64,000 nucleotides of DNA. Source: Leptodactylus fallax. Its lineage: Eukaryota; Chordata; Amphibia; Anura; Leptodactylidae. The stretch covers positions 2,859,001-2,923,000 of the forward strand of contig CAMRHE010000168.1 in NCBI GenBank assembly GCA_947044405.1, in the 5' to 3' direction. This document shows, piece after piece, positions 35,835 through 47,415 of the stretch. The position numbers were made by a program, and so were the translations under genes. The notes under the pieces are model-generated. The model saw nothing but the letters and a program-made list of their open reading frames with translations. It was not told where the DNA came from and ran no database searches. Position 1 is the stretch's first letter; each line of letters opens with the position of its first letter.

Positions 35835-36042
35835 TAAGCATGTAGTGAGCCTCAGCCAAAAAGTTCTGCAGAAAAAAACGCGGCAGAGACGCTACAATCG
35901 ACAGAGTTGTCCTCTACAGACTTTCTGCTTGTATTATACCTAGAATGCTTCTATTAACCAGAATCCCATTCACTCTGTAGGTAATGTAATCTCCTGCAGT
36001 CAAATCGCGGTGTTTACGCTACGTGGGGCCCGGACCTAAAAG
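35835..36042. repeat. GCTGCGTTT MITE subfamily A, internally deleted
   Basis: Starts GTAGTGAGCCTCAGCC, shares ACAGACTTTCTGCTTGTATT, and ends TTTACGCTACGTGGGGCCC. Confidence 0.6.
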
Positions 36043-36107
36043 GCTTTTCCGACTCTCCTGCCAATTTGCTTTTTGAAGGAGAACACTAAGTTGAATACTG
36101 GAGTTTC

Positions 36108-36503
36108 TTAAAGAGGTTGTCCAGGCTAAACAGTGTTTTCTAAGTTAGGCCGGGGCAGGTGAAAACCTCCCCCAAAAAAACATACTCATCTGTCTCTCAG
36201 GGTGGTCCAGTCCTTCTTGCTGTTGAATTTCTCGCCAGCTGTGACATCTCAGCTCCCTTATGATGGGGCCGCTGATTGGACTCTGCGGTCACGTGACTGC
36301 TGAGCCCAATCAGCAGCCTCAGGAAGGGAGCCGCTGTACATGGTACTTTCGTCGGAAAGACAACAACGGAGCTGCAGGACCAGACCACGCGGGGAGGCAC
36401 CAAAGCATAGGGGACAGATGAGTATGGTTTTCTTTTCTTTTATTTTTTTCACCTCCCCCGACCTAATTAATAAATAAAATTTTAGCCTGGACAACCCCTT
36501 TAA
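36108..36503. repeat. TTAA-type MITE, family I
   Basis: Starts TTAAAGAGGTTGTCCAGGCT and ends AGCCTGGACAACCCCTTTAA, an exact inverted match apart from one base. The core has CACGTGACTGCTGAGCCC, GGGGACAGATGAGTATGG and CACCTCCCCCGACCTAATTA. Confidence 0.85.
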
Positions 36504-37439
36504 GCATATAGATTGCTTATTATACTCAGCATGCCCTACATTTAGTCGAAGTGGTTAAGTGAATGAGACACTGCTGCAATGCCCAACAAATTGGGGGGTC
36601 AGACTCTCCTGATTTAATACTGATGTCTTTTCTTAAGGAAAATCCCTATAACCTACGGTATGTATTAAGGGTGTTTAGAAAAGGGACACAAAATGCAGGT
36701 ACCATGCACACAATACACTTTATGATCCCACTCCCCTGAAGCACACTGTAACCAATTGGCTTCACACCTTTGTCAGTAGTATTGTACATTGTCAAAATGC
36801 CTGTGAATTACTCAATGCGTATTGCTGAATGGTTTGTAGAGCAAGTATGCAGAATATAAGTTTCCATTAAGTCTCAAAAAAATTAGTAAAAATAATGGCC
36901 CAGATTTATTATGCCTTATATTCCAGTTTTCTGGCGTACAAGGCATAAAAAGTCACACTTTTTTGTGTAAATAGGATTTTACGCAAGAAATTGTGAAATT
37001 GTGTTTTCATTTCTGCACTATCCTCATGACTTTCCCAAGAATGGGGTGTGGTGACGGTGTGATGGGGGTGGGGCCACCAGTGCTACTAAATTTATTAAAA
37101 TCTATTTATTAATTTTATTATTTATTAAAATCTTATGCCAGCTACAGTAAGAACTGGCATACATTTCCCTCCAGACATACAAATGGGCGGAGGATGCGAC
37201 TCATTCATCAGGAGGCTTGTGCCTTGTCATATATTAAGTGCAACCTTCCCCAGCTGAGGGACCATGAAGACTGGGGTGTTAACGCTAGTCTTCAGAAATC
37301 TCTCTATTTCTAATGACTTTTTAATAGGCATATCTATTTACACAATTTACTAATATTACAAGGCTTCAATACATTGAAATAAACTTTGAATTGAACAATT
37401 CTATTCTTCCAGCTGTTTCCTCATTGGAAACCTTTACTG
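36504..37439. other. AT-rich intergenic DNA
   Basis: No gene or repeat end recognised. Confidence 0.45.
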
Positions 37440-37884
37440 TTAAAGGGGTTCTCCAGAAATCATTCCAAATTCTGGGGTAGATGGAGTGGTTGTAAAACAA
37501 ACAAAAAAAATCATAACCACCTATTCTTTGTTATACATACTCTTTGTTGTACAGTCTTGGCCCCCATTCCCTTAGGTTCCAGGACTCGTTGGACTGGAAG
37601 CAGAGAGGCTCACATGGCAGCTAAAGCCAATCACTGGTCTTAGTGGTCATCAGTGAGGGACCTCACCAGCTTCTCATCAGCTAAGGCCTCTGACTTACTA
37701 CAATAGTCATGTGAACCTCCCCACCTCTTGTCTGGCTTGGCACCGAAATGGAGAGAATGGGGAGGGGGAGTACCGGAAATAGGTGACTAGAATATGTTTT
37801 GTTTTTTTTTTGTTTCACACCTACCTCCATTACACACACCTCCCCCCAGCTCCCTTAGAATTTTACCAGGAATATTCTTTTATT
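37440..37884. repeat. TTAA-type MITE, family I, decayed
   Basis: Starts TTAAAGGGGTTCTCCAG. The core order resembles family I, but the right end (CCAGGAATATTCTTTTA) is degraded. Confidence 0.5.
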
Positions 37885-38602
37885 TCAAACCATAGCAAAT
37901 CTGTAAAAGTTTAGCTGTAATCACTGTAAATCTGTGGAGCTCCAGTGAAATCTATAACTGTGAAAGATTAACCCTATGAATATGCTTCAGCAGATTGTAA
38001 GGGTCTTGCCAGATGTAGCAATACCCTACACTACTGCAGCGGTCTGGGAGGAAGGACAGAAACAAGTGAGCCCTAATCTCACCCCAGCCACTGTCCCTTC
38101 TTATTGCCTCAGTTACCCTAAACGGTAACTGAGGCAATAGGAAGCAGAGTGAGCAAGCCAAGGGGTCGGTAACAAACGAGCAATGCAGTACAAAATCACA
38201 ATCCAAGAGAATAGTCACAAGGCAAGCCAAAGATCAGAGAAATAGCACAGTAAATAACAAGGGCACAAAGAGAGCAGGCAAAGTCAGAGCAATTACCGGC
38301 AACTTGCTGAGAAAGTGACATCCCGTATATAGAAAGTCTGGGCCCAGCCCCAGACCTGATAGGTACACAGGCTGTCAATCACACAGGCCAGGAAGAGATT
38401 AACTCTATGCAGTCCAGAGAGAAATGCTCAGAACACGGGTGTGGCCGGAAATCCATGGTCTAGGACCATGTTCAGACTGAGCAACAAGAAACTTACACAA
38501 GGAACCAAACTGAACACGCCTCCTTCACCACAGCGTGCGAGCGGAGGGTGGCGCAGAGACCTGAACAGGCAGAGACGTTACACAGATATTATTTCCTATT
38601 TT
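37885..38602. other. Unclassified stretch with a short hairpin
   Basis: TATTGCCTCAGTTACC (38102-38117) and its exact complement (38124-38139) form a 16-bp stem with a 6-base loop. Non-coding; origin unknown. Confidence 0.5.
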
Positions 38603-38945
38603 AAGGCCCCACGTAGTGAGCCACAGCCAAAAAGCGCTGCGGAAAAAAAAATGCGTCGGAAACGCATTGTGATTTTTTTCTGCAGCACTTTTTCTGCAGA
38701 GTTTACCTCTGCTGACTTTTTGCTTCTTTTATACCTATATGGAAAACACCAGCATTTTCCTTAGGTATAATTGACATGCTGCGATTTACTAAAACTTTTT
38801 TTAAATCGCATCATTTCCGCTGCAGATTTTTTTCCTGCAATACGTGGATGGGATTAGCCAGAATCCCATCCACCTTGCAGGTACTGTAAAATGCAGCGCT
38901 TTTCTGCCAGGGCCAAAACGCTGTGTTTTCGCAACGTGGGGCCTC
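38603..38945. repeat. GCTGCGTTT MITE subfamily A, full length
   Basis: Starts AAGGCCCCACGTAGTGAGCC and ends TTTTCGCAACGTGGGGCCT. Both inverted ends are complete, so this is the best copy of the subfamily in the window. Confidence 0.75.
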
Positions 38946-39105
38946 TGAATTCATCTTTTTATGGAAACAAATCAAAGATCACATTAACAACTCTTAGAAT
39001 GTAGAGACATTATATGTCTATGAATGCCCCTACCCACAATGGCACATAGGGATAAAAAACTGAAACTGTTTCATAATAAACTAATTTATAGGTTACTTGC
39101 ATATA

Positions 39106-40874
39106 CACTTCTCAACACTGAAATTGCAACAAGAAGGACAAGCCATAAGGTTATGCAAATTGAGGAAGTAGCAGGTGTCGCAAAGATTTGCAAACAATCA
39201 AATTTTCAAGCACCTAGCTCCATTCTGTGGAATGTGGGAGGGGCACAAAAGCCAGATTGAAAACAATGTTTTTTAGCCGCATGAAACCTCAAAAATTGGA
39301 TCAAGTGGTGTGGGATGATTGTGCAATACCTCCTGTTCATAGATATGACAGTTACAGTATTACCACTTTTCGCAAACTGAGAGGGAAAGACTCCTTGAAT
39401 GGAGAGATCTTGGTTTATCACCAGATCAGTACACTCCTAGGCCAAGATGTCAGCACTGTTTAACATGTATCCCAGTGGTTGGTAGAACATAAGCAAACTG
39501 GAATGATGGCAAGAGGTGCGCAGAGGCGAACTGCTGTACTGATGGATTGTCTGATTGAAAGTAGTCATCTAGATAAATAGATGAACGGAATCAGACACGT
39601 GGGATAGTGAATAAATAAATAAATAAATAAGGTTTTATTAAATATATAGACTCCACTTGGTATTGAAGAGGCAACGTGTTTCGACGTCGGACAGACGTCT
39701 TCGTCAGGCCAACAATATAGGTCAGAGAGGCAGAATACATGAAGTAGTCATCTGTGGCAATCCATTCTGTACTGCAAGTGAAATTGGATATCACATTACA
39801 AACCATTAGAAGGCATTTGCACAACATTGGACTATGAACCAGATGTCCAGCTACAGGTGTTCCATTGACCTCACACCACCACTCTCAAAGTTTACATCTA
39901 ATAAAGGAAAAAAAAAAAAATCATAGAAAGGCGCTCCCTGTGGAACCTATGAAATTTTAAGGTGATAGCCACAGAACCCTTATCCCTTAAGGTGGGGTGC
40001 TCACCTGAGATAGTTGTGAGAAGTCACAACTACTGTGTCGGCATATATCTGGTGTGGGAAGACCACATTCACTGGTGTCCTGTACTTGGTAATCCAAGCC
40101 TGTCTAATGGTAAATTGCAATTAAAGCTGAGTTGCTCTCAAAGTTTGTCATAGTGCAAAGCAACACAGCAGTGGAGGCTGGAATGGAGGTCTATCCTCTT
40201 CAATGAGGAGTCCCAATTTTGTCTCGGACACAATGATAGCTGAAGATTGGTCTGGAGGTCACCTGGGAAACCCTATGAAGAGTCCTTCACAAGGAACATG
40301 CCACTGAATTTACTCCCAGGGTTATGATGTTGGGTGGCATAATGTAGAGTAGCTGGATCCCACTAGTCTTCATTTCAGGTACACTAACAGCTTGGCGCTA
40401 CATTGATTTGGTTGTGAAACCAGTGGTATGGCCATGTCCCTAAAACGTTTTCCAACAGGACAACGCCAGGCCGCATTTTGCTTGTGCTACTACGAACATG
40501 GGCAAAATTGCTACCATGACCTGCAATGCCTCCGGACTTATCTCGAATCAAGCACATCTAAGACGTCAATGGTCAGAAATTGCAAAGGGAGCACCCAGCA
40601 GCTAATCTTGATGGTTTATGTGCCCAAGTGCATTGAACATGGCATAACCTTCCTCAGACAACCATTAATTACATTATTGATAACATGTCAAGGCATGTAA
40701 TTGCATGTATTTCTGTGCGTGGCGCTCATGCTCAATATAGAATAAATCAAGATGTTTTGAATATTTTGTTACCATTTTTTTCATCATTTGCTCATCATTA
40801 ATATGTCTATCAATCCTGTGATTTCCATAATTTCAAGACTATCCCTTCTTTGTGTTGCAATGTTTAGAAGCGCA
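39106..40874 (+). mobile_element. Decayed Tc1/mariner relative
   Basis: Termini ACACTTCTCAACACTGAAATTGC and the inverse GTTGCAATGTTTAGAAGCGC match imperfectly. The interior has fragments of a transposase in shifting frames: the HTH stretch HQISTLLGQDVSTV near 39420-39460 and a GMMARGAQRRTAV-like stretch near 39500-39540. Stops and indels are everywhere. It carries a 171-bp retroposon insertion at 39571. Confidence 0.6.
39571..39741 (-). mobile_element. Short retroposon-like insertion with 12-bp TSD
   Basis: AAGTAGTCATCT flanks both sides (39559-39570 and 39742-39753), exact over 12 bp. The insert holds a TAAA/ATAA microsatellite (39609-39631) and the words GACGTCGGACAGACGTCTTC and GAGGCAACGTGTTTCGACG. 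No tRNA-like boxes were found, so the SINE class is unknown. Confidence 0.65.
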
Positions 40875-41272
40875 TTTGAGAAATGCAAGTACATTTTAAA
40901 AGTGAACATTGCCAAAAGGGGTTACCACATAATCCATGTACTGTATTCTTTGACCTTCATATTTCTCATACAGATCCCTACGTGATTATGGAACATCTGG
41001 ATTGCTCCATTAACTGATCTCACTGGGCTACACTCATTCTGTTCTAGTTTATGTTGAGGTGATATAATATGACAGCCAAAAAAGGCTTTAGTTTTATGGG
41101 ATATGTTTACCACATGGAAAAAAGTAAATTAGAAACATAATTTTAATGGATGATTCACATCCACTCATTCACTTTGCGAGCAAATAATGTGTACACTTTT
41201 ATTTATAGGTAGGTTTAGCTTTTTCACTAAAGCCCTATTTTACAAGCATTTGTAGAAATTCCTGTTACAAAT
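40875..41272. other. Unassigned AT-rich stretch
   Basis: No feature recognised. Confidence 0.45.
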
Positions 41273-41313
41273 AAGTGTAGATTATGATGTTAATCTGTTT
41301 TCCCTTAGTCCCA

Positions 41314-41451
41314 ACAGCAGCACAATATTGGGGTATTTCTGCCCCTGTGTGCTGGTAGGATAGAATGGAATTTTTAATGATCAACAAATAGTTAACTGTA
41401 ACCCCTCCCTCTCTTCAATATAAGGAAGGAAGTACCAATCCCCCAGCATGT
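41314..41451 (-). repeat. DIRS inverted terminal repeat, 3' side
   Basis: Matches the complement of 50750-50888 with few differences, through CTGTGTGCTGGTAGGA and AATATAAGGAAGGAAGTACC. Confidence 0.85.
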
Positions 41452-41492
41452 AATTATAAAGACAAATACATAACACATAGGGAGGGAGCCTT

Positions 41493-41573
41493 GTGCTGCT
41501 GTTGGGATTAAGGGAAAACAGATTAACATCATAATCTACACTTCCCTTTCATCCCACAGCAGCACAATATTGG
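41493..41573 (-). repeat. DIRS internal complementary region
   Basis: 41493-41543 is the inverted copy of the element's left tip (41273-41323, 51 bp, one mismatch seen). 41541-41573 matches the inverted right tip (about 50871-50901). The two meet at CACTTCCC, the sequence expected of a circular junction. Confidence 0.85.
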
Positions 41574-41579
41574 AGATCT

Positions 41580-42640
41580 AGCAAGAAAACCACTAGGGAG
41601 GTCCCTCTTGAAGAATTGATTTTAACATGGAATGGCCAAAGAAGTGGCCTCCATACCCCGGGTGTTAAATCTGTAATGATTAACAAAGGTATGGAGAGAG
41701 CTCCAAGAAGCTGCTGAACAAATTTGTTCCCTAAAGGTAGAAATGGCTCTTGTAGAATGAGCTCGAACAAACTCAGAGTGGTCTAACCCCTATGAAGTAA
41801 AAGCCAATTTTATGGCTTCATTGTGCCAAGGAGGCTTTAGAGGACTTGAGCCCTTATTTTTCTCAGCAAATGGTAGAAAAAAATTCTCTGACCGTCTAAA
41901 AGGCTGAGATCTCTGAATATAAATTCCGAGGCATCTGGCCACATCCAGGGAGTGAAGTTTAACTTCCTCCGGAGATGACGGGCTGGGATGGAAAACTGGA
42001 AATGAAACCTGGTTTAGGTTAGAATATGAGGGTACCTTAGGGAGGAACCCTGGCATAAATCTTAGTTGTACTCACCAACTCTCTGAGCTGAGGTTATGGC
42101 CAAAAGGAACACTGTCTTTAGTGTGAGAAATTTAATCTCAACCTCTTCTAGGTTAACCCCTTTAAAACCGTAGATAAATCTCATTGAGGAATTGGGTGGG
42201 TAACAGGCGGATTAAGCCTGAATACACCCTTAAAATATCTTTTAACCAGCGGGTCTGCAAATAGCTGCTTATCTAAGCAGGCTGACAGGGCAGCAACATG
42301 AACTTTTAAAGTGAAAGGGCTAAGGCCCTTATCCAAGCCGTCCTGAAGGAATTCCAGGATCTCTGGAATGGAAGGATCAGATCTCTCAATTCCTCTACCT
42401 CATGCCCAGGAGATGAAGATGATTCAGATCCTGGCGTAATTTTTATTTGTAGACTCTGCTCTAGTGAGAGAGAGAGTACTTAAGATGGCTCCCGAGAGTC
42501 CCTTAGATCGTAATAGGGACTGGTCAATCTTCAGGCTGTCAGACGGAAGGATTTCAGATCCTGGCAGAGTCTGGGCCCTTGAGACACCAGGTTCTGAATC
42601 GGGGGAAGCCTCCAATATATCCCGTGACTCATTTCAATGA
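41580..42640 (-). pseudogene. DIRS tyrosine recombinase, degenerate
   Basis: Fragments on the minus strand: RAESTNKNYARI (near 42430-42460), a core section around LNQVSFPVFHPSPSSPEEVK (41930-42010), and a C-terminal stretch with FVRAHSTRA-like and FREQICSAASWSS-like words between 41650 and 41770. Stops and frameshifts separate them. In DIRS elements this enzyme inserts the circular DNA. The assignment rests on position after RNase H and on the C-terminal style, so it is moderately sure. Confidence 0.6.
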
Positions 42641-42899
42641 GATGGGGAAACCAAGCACACTTTGGCCAGAATAGAATTATGGCGATTACAGAGACTTGGT
42701 CCTGTCTGATTCTCATCAATACCCTTGGTATCATGGAGATTGGAGGGAATATGTATGCCAGCCTGAACCTCCAAGAGATGGACAGGGCATCCACAGCCAA
42801 GGGATTGTCCTCCTTGTATTGAGAGCAAAACTTCTCTACCTTGGTATTTAGTCTGGTTGCCATCAGGTCTCTTGATGACACCATTTCAAGGCGATTGCT

Positions 42900-44110
42900 T
42901 GAAAGACTTCTGGATGGAGTGACCATTCCCCTGGAACACTGATGCCACAACTAAATTGATCCACCACTACATTGAGTGACCCTCGGATATATACGGCAGA
43001 AAAATGGTTAAGTTCTTCTCTGCCCAACTCAAGATCTTCCCCACTTCGCTTAGAAGAGGTTGTGATCGAGTTCCTCCCTGCTTGTTTAAATAAAGGACGG
43101 TCGTCATATTGTCCGATCTTACATGGACTGCCTTGTCCTTCAACTGGTCGGCAAATTGGATGACATCATCTTCTCGAGGGAATTCCAATGCCCTTGGGCC
43201 GGAATGTCGTTCAGGTGGGCTCCCCAACCTGTGAGTGATGCATCTGTAGTCAACAGGGTCCAGAGAGGCTGGACCGTGCACTTTCCGTTTTTTAGCTGAA
43301 TCCACCACTTTTGCGAGACGAGCGGGCTTCCTGAGACAGGGAAAAAAACTTGTGTCTAGACCACTGGTTTTGCGATTCCAGGCCGACAGGACTTCCCAAG
43401 GGACTGCTTCTGCAGCTGATGACATCAATCCCAAAACTTTATGCCTGTCCTGATGGTAATTGGCCGAGGAACCAGCAGGAATTTTACGACCTTGATGATT
43501 CTTTCATTAGGCCTGAATCAAGTATGAACCCTAGAAATGTTCTCAGTGACTCAGCTACTGTGGATACCACCTTGGTGAATACGTAGGGTGCTGACGTTAT
43601 CTCGAATGGAAGTGCAGTGAATTGGAGGTGTTTCAGACGACCCTCTACAACCACTGCAATTCTTAGGTATTTCCTGTGAGCAGGAAGAATAGTGACATGG
43701 AGGTACACGTCCTTTAGGTTCAGAGTGGCCACGAAATCTCCTAGCTTGAGAATGGATATCACAGACATTTCCAAACGGAAATTTTTTTGTGATAGCTCTG
43801 CTGAGGTATCGTAGGTCTATTATCATCAACCAGTCTCCTAAAGGTTTTGGAACCAGAAACTCTGAAGAATAAATTCCAGACCCTTGACATTGTGATGGAC
43901 AGCAGAGAGGCGAAAGGTCTGTATAAATCTGTCCTGGGGAGGCACAGAAAAAACTATGCCGGAACCAGATCGGATTATCTCCAAGACCCATGAATCTGTT
44001 ACCCCCACATGAACTTCGTGTCTTGGAGGAGGGAGAAGGTAATAGTCAGAAATTTGGCTTTCTGATTTTCCTGTCATCACGGAAAAAAAGACAGTTGGAG
44101 TTCCCACTCA
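42900..44110 (-). pseudogene. DIRS reverse transcriptase and RNase H, deleted
   Basis: RT block LNLKDVYLHVTILPAHRKYL (about 43660-43730) and LPFEITSAPYVFTKVV (about 43570-43620) are DIRS-like. The text jumps from VSTVAESLR straight to FLGFILDSG near 43545, so the segment with the catalytic YLDD box is missing. RNase H follows with HVRSDNMTTVLYLNKQGG (about 43060-43120). Frameshifts separate the parts. It cannot be active. Confidence 0.75.
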
Positions 44111-44420
44111 GGAACCTAGAATGTCCACACGTGACCACTTGCAGGTGGCAGTATTTGAGGATGCTGTCCTCTATGACGCTGTCTTCCCTGTCCACGGAAG
44201 GACTTTCCTTCCTTTCCCACTAGTCCTTGTATCGTGTTCTGCCCGCAAATATTACATTTTGAGGTATAATCCACCCTCCAAGGTTTTAACCATAGGGGCG
44301 ATGGGAAGCTGAAGTCAAGGCCCCAGACTTGGCAGATAACTTCACCTGGAGAAGAGGTTTCATTGAGGTAATCCACCTCAAGGGCTATACCCTTCAAAGA
44401 GGACATTAATTCGTCCCTGG

Positions 44421-44600
44421 TGTACTATCTTTAGGAAACATTAGAAGTCAGGGATGAAATCCAACAGCATCTTCTTTTATTCATGTCTACACACTCCGAT
44501 ATATAACACAACACTAGCCTCCAGAAAGCAGTACCACTTCCTGGTTCCTGTATCCTGTGCCCTCCTCTTAAAGAGGCAGGAATGCCTGCTGTATGTTACA
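44421..44600 (-). repeat. 3' LTR of the gypsy element
   Basis: 180 bp. Preceded on the element's inner side by a purine tract (complement of TCACCCCCCT, 44601-44610). Confidence 0.9.
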
Positions 44601-44786
44601 TCACCCCCCTGTGTTGTTGTTTTTTTTTTTTTTATTTAAACCCCATTTGACATTTGAACAGTTATGGTGAAATACAACAACAAAACAAAAAAAAAAAAAC
44701 AGAAGGAAAACATGAACATGAAAATACAGTTCACAATCATATACAGTATATATATATATAATCTGATCCAGGTTCCAGGATCCTGG

Positions 44787-46385
44787 CTAAACCTCCTCAA
44801 TGAGTCTAGATGGGGCTCTTCTTTCTCTGGTAGGATACCGTCTAGAATGGCCAGGATCACTGCTTACCGATGGGCTGGCTATATCCTGTTGAGAGTTGCC
44901 ACTATCAACAGCAGCTCCGTCAGTCTGAGAGAGTTCATCAAAGTCATTGTCTGGTATTATTTTGAAATGTGAGACATTCCTGGTTATGGAGTGTCCATCC
45001 CGCTCAGCTGTGACCATGCTTCCTTATATGATAGCCTGCTGGATCATACACTGGACATGTCTTATTGTTTGGCTTTCGACGAACAACAACTTTATCACCC
45101 GTCCGAATAGCAAATAGCTCCGCATGTCTTCTCTTGTCCGCATAATGTTTCATTTTGTGCTTGTTGTGTAAGTTGGTCTAACAGTTGACTCAGCTGGCAG
45201 TGCATGGGTAGCCACATCAGGAATGCGTATGCGAGGAGATCGGTTGAACAGTAGATGAGCAGGAGCAGCATTAGTCGTTGAGTGCGGCGTACTTCTGTAG
45301 TTGCGTAGGAATTTGTTCAGGGCCTGCTTCAGTGGTATCTGCTCCAGAGCGGCTGCTTTGACTCTCTTCCCTAAGGTGCGCATAAATCTTTCCACAATTC
45401 CATTTGCTTGTGGCCAGCAAGGTGTTATCTTCCTGTGAGTGAACCCAAGGTATTCAGAAAATTGTACAAATGTATGTCCATTAAATGGAGGTCCATTGTC
45501 TGTTTTGACTATTTTTGGAATACCATATGCTGAGAAAATAGTATCCAACTCCGGTATGACACTGGTTGCTGAAGTTGACAAAATAAATGCAATTGTAGGA
45601 TATCTGGAATATTCATCAATTGCCACTAGGATGCACTGTCCATTAGGTAGTGGCCCATAGATATCAACCGCTACTTCCTCCCAGACAGCCGTTGGTAGAG
45701 GAGACATTTGTAGGGGTTCAGGGCTCGCTGCAGGAGTCACAAGCTGGCAAGTATTGCAGTGTTTTACCGTGTGTTCTACTAAATAATCCATATTTGGGAA
45801 CCACACTTTTTCTCTGAGAAGTTTTTTTGTACCCACAATTCCCAAATGACCTTCATGAGCAATCTGTAGTACTTTGGGACGCAAAGCCTTTGGAACCACC
45901 AGTTTGGTTGCTCGCAGAATTAGGTGATTCTCAGTGACTGATAGTTCATTTCTGACACTAGAGAACGATTTCAGTTCCCTAATGTTGATGTCAAGATCTG
46001 GAAATTTTGTTCTCTGGATTTCATGCCATTTTCCATTCCAGATAATTTGTATTAAAGCACAAAGCGTCTTGTCATTTGCAGTTGCCGTCACAAATTGATC
46101 AGCTGAAAGTGCTTTTGGTACTGCATGAACTGCAACAAAGTTGATGTACTGTTCAGTTGCCTGATGTAGAATTTGATCTTCTTCTTCTGTGGGATGTCTG
46201 GATATGTAGTCAGCTGGATTACTGTATTTTCCAGGCCTATGAACGATTGTGTAATTGTAATCTTGAAGTCGCAGACCCCACCGTTCAATTCTAGCTGGCA
46301 TCTTGGCTCTGGGGTTTCCAAAGATGATGAGGAGTGCTTGATGATCTGTGACTATGGTGAATGGAGCTCCATAAAGAGATGAAAG
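44787..46385 (-). pseudogene. Gypsy RNase H end and integrase
   Basis: The frame 45150-46301 opens with the RNase H tail (LQDYNYTIVHRPGKYSNPAD), then the integrase zinc domain (HEGHLGIVGTKKLL, HCNTCQ) and core: Asp in VAVDIYGPLPNG, Asp in VKTDNGPPF, Glu in QANGIVERFMRTLG. The tail YPTRERRAPSRL is in another frame at 44787-45017, so a frameshift lies near 45150. Upstream it is out of frame with 46352-47077 because of an indel near 46375. A 3' flanking A/T run lies at 44618-44635. Confidence 0.88.
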
Positions 46386-47407
46386 TGTTCACATCCCCAG
46401 ACAACAGCTAGGCTCTCCCTTTCAGGCTGAGAGTATTTCTTTTCAGTATTCGTTAATGCTCTGCTGGCATATGCAATGATGGAAGGGTCTGGATTATTGG
46501 GTAAGTATTGCGTTAGAATAGCCCCCAGTCCCACCGGACTTGCATCCACAATCAATTCTGTGCGTAAAGTGGGATCAAAGTAAGCCATGGTAGTTGTGGA
46601 GCACAGTTCACTTTTAATTGCATCAAAAGAGGTTTGACACTCTGGGGACCACTTGAATTCACAGCCTTGTGTCGTGAGTTCCCTCAGTGGTGCACTAATG
46701 GTGGAGAAGTTCTGGATATATCTAGCACAGTAACTGGACATTCCAAGAAAGGAGCGAACTTCACTGACATTCTGAGGAATGGAGGCCATTTTTATCACCT
46801 GTACCTTTTTGGGATCAGGCTGAACTCCTGCTGCTGAAAAGATGTGACCATAAAACTCCAAGGACGTTTTGTTAAATTCACACTTGTCTTTGTTTAGAGT
46901 GAGTCCCTGAGATGCTAAGCATTGAAAAACCTCATGTAATGCACTATTGTGTTCAGCTTGGGTTTTGCCATAAACTAGAATATCATCACTGTAATTGAAA
47001 GTATTGGGAATATGTTGAATTACACTTCTTATAGCATCCTGAAAAATTTCTGCAGCTGAACAAACACCAAATGTCAACCGTTTGTACCGCCTGAGGCCTA
47101 AATGTGTAGAAAATGTTGTTAGGTATCTGGACTCTGGACTCAGTTCTAGCTGATGGTAACCTTTATTAAGGTCCAGCTTCGAAAAGATAGTTGCTCAATT
47201 TAGTAGATGAATAATATCATGTATTGTGGGAGAGATGTGTCTTTCTCTCTGAATAGCTGCATTTGGCAGGCGCATGTCTACACAAAGTCTCACCTGGTCG
47301 GGATTTTTGGGTTTTGGAACAACAACAATTGGAGAGACCCATGGAGTGGGGCCTGTAACAGTCTCAATAATATCATCATCTTCCAAAGATTGAAGTTCTT
47401 TTTCCAC
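46352..47407 (-). pseudogene. Gypsy reverse transcriptase and RNase H start
   Basis: RT begins at 47407 (LEDDDIIETVTGPTPWVSP, VVVPKPKNPDQVRLCVDMR). TGA at 47195-47197 follows DIIHLLN. The frame resumes with LTFGVCSAAEIFQDAI and the active site FNYSDDILVYG, an SDD variant of the usual box. RNase H starts at AYFDPTLRTELIVDASPVGLG. The frame ends at TAG 46352-46354 after an indel near 46375. Confidence 0.9.
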
Positions 47408-47415
47408 CTTCTTTC

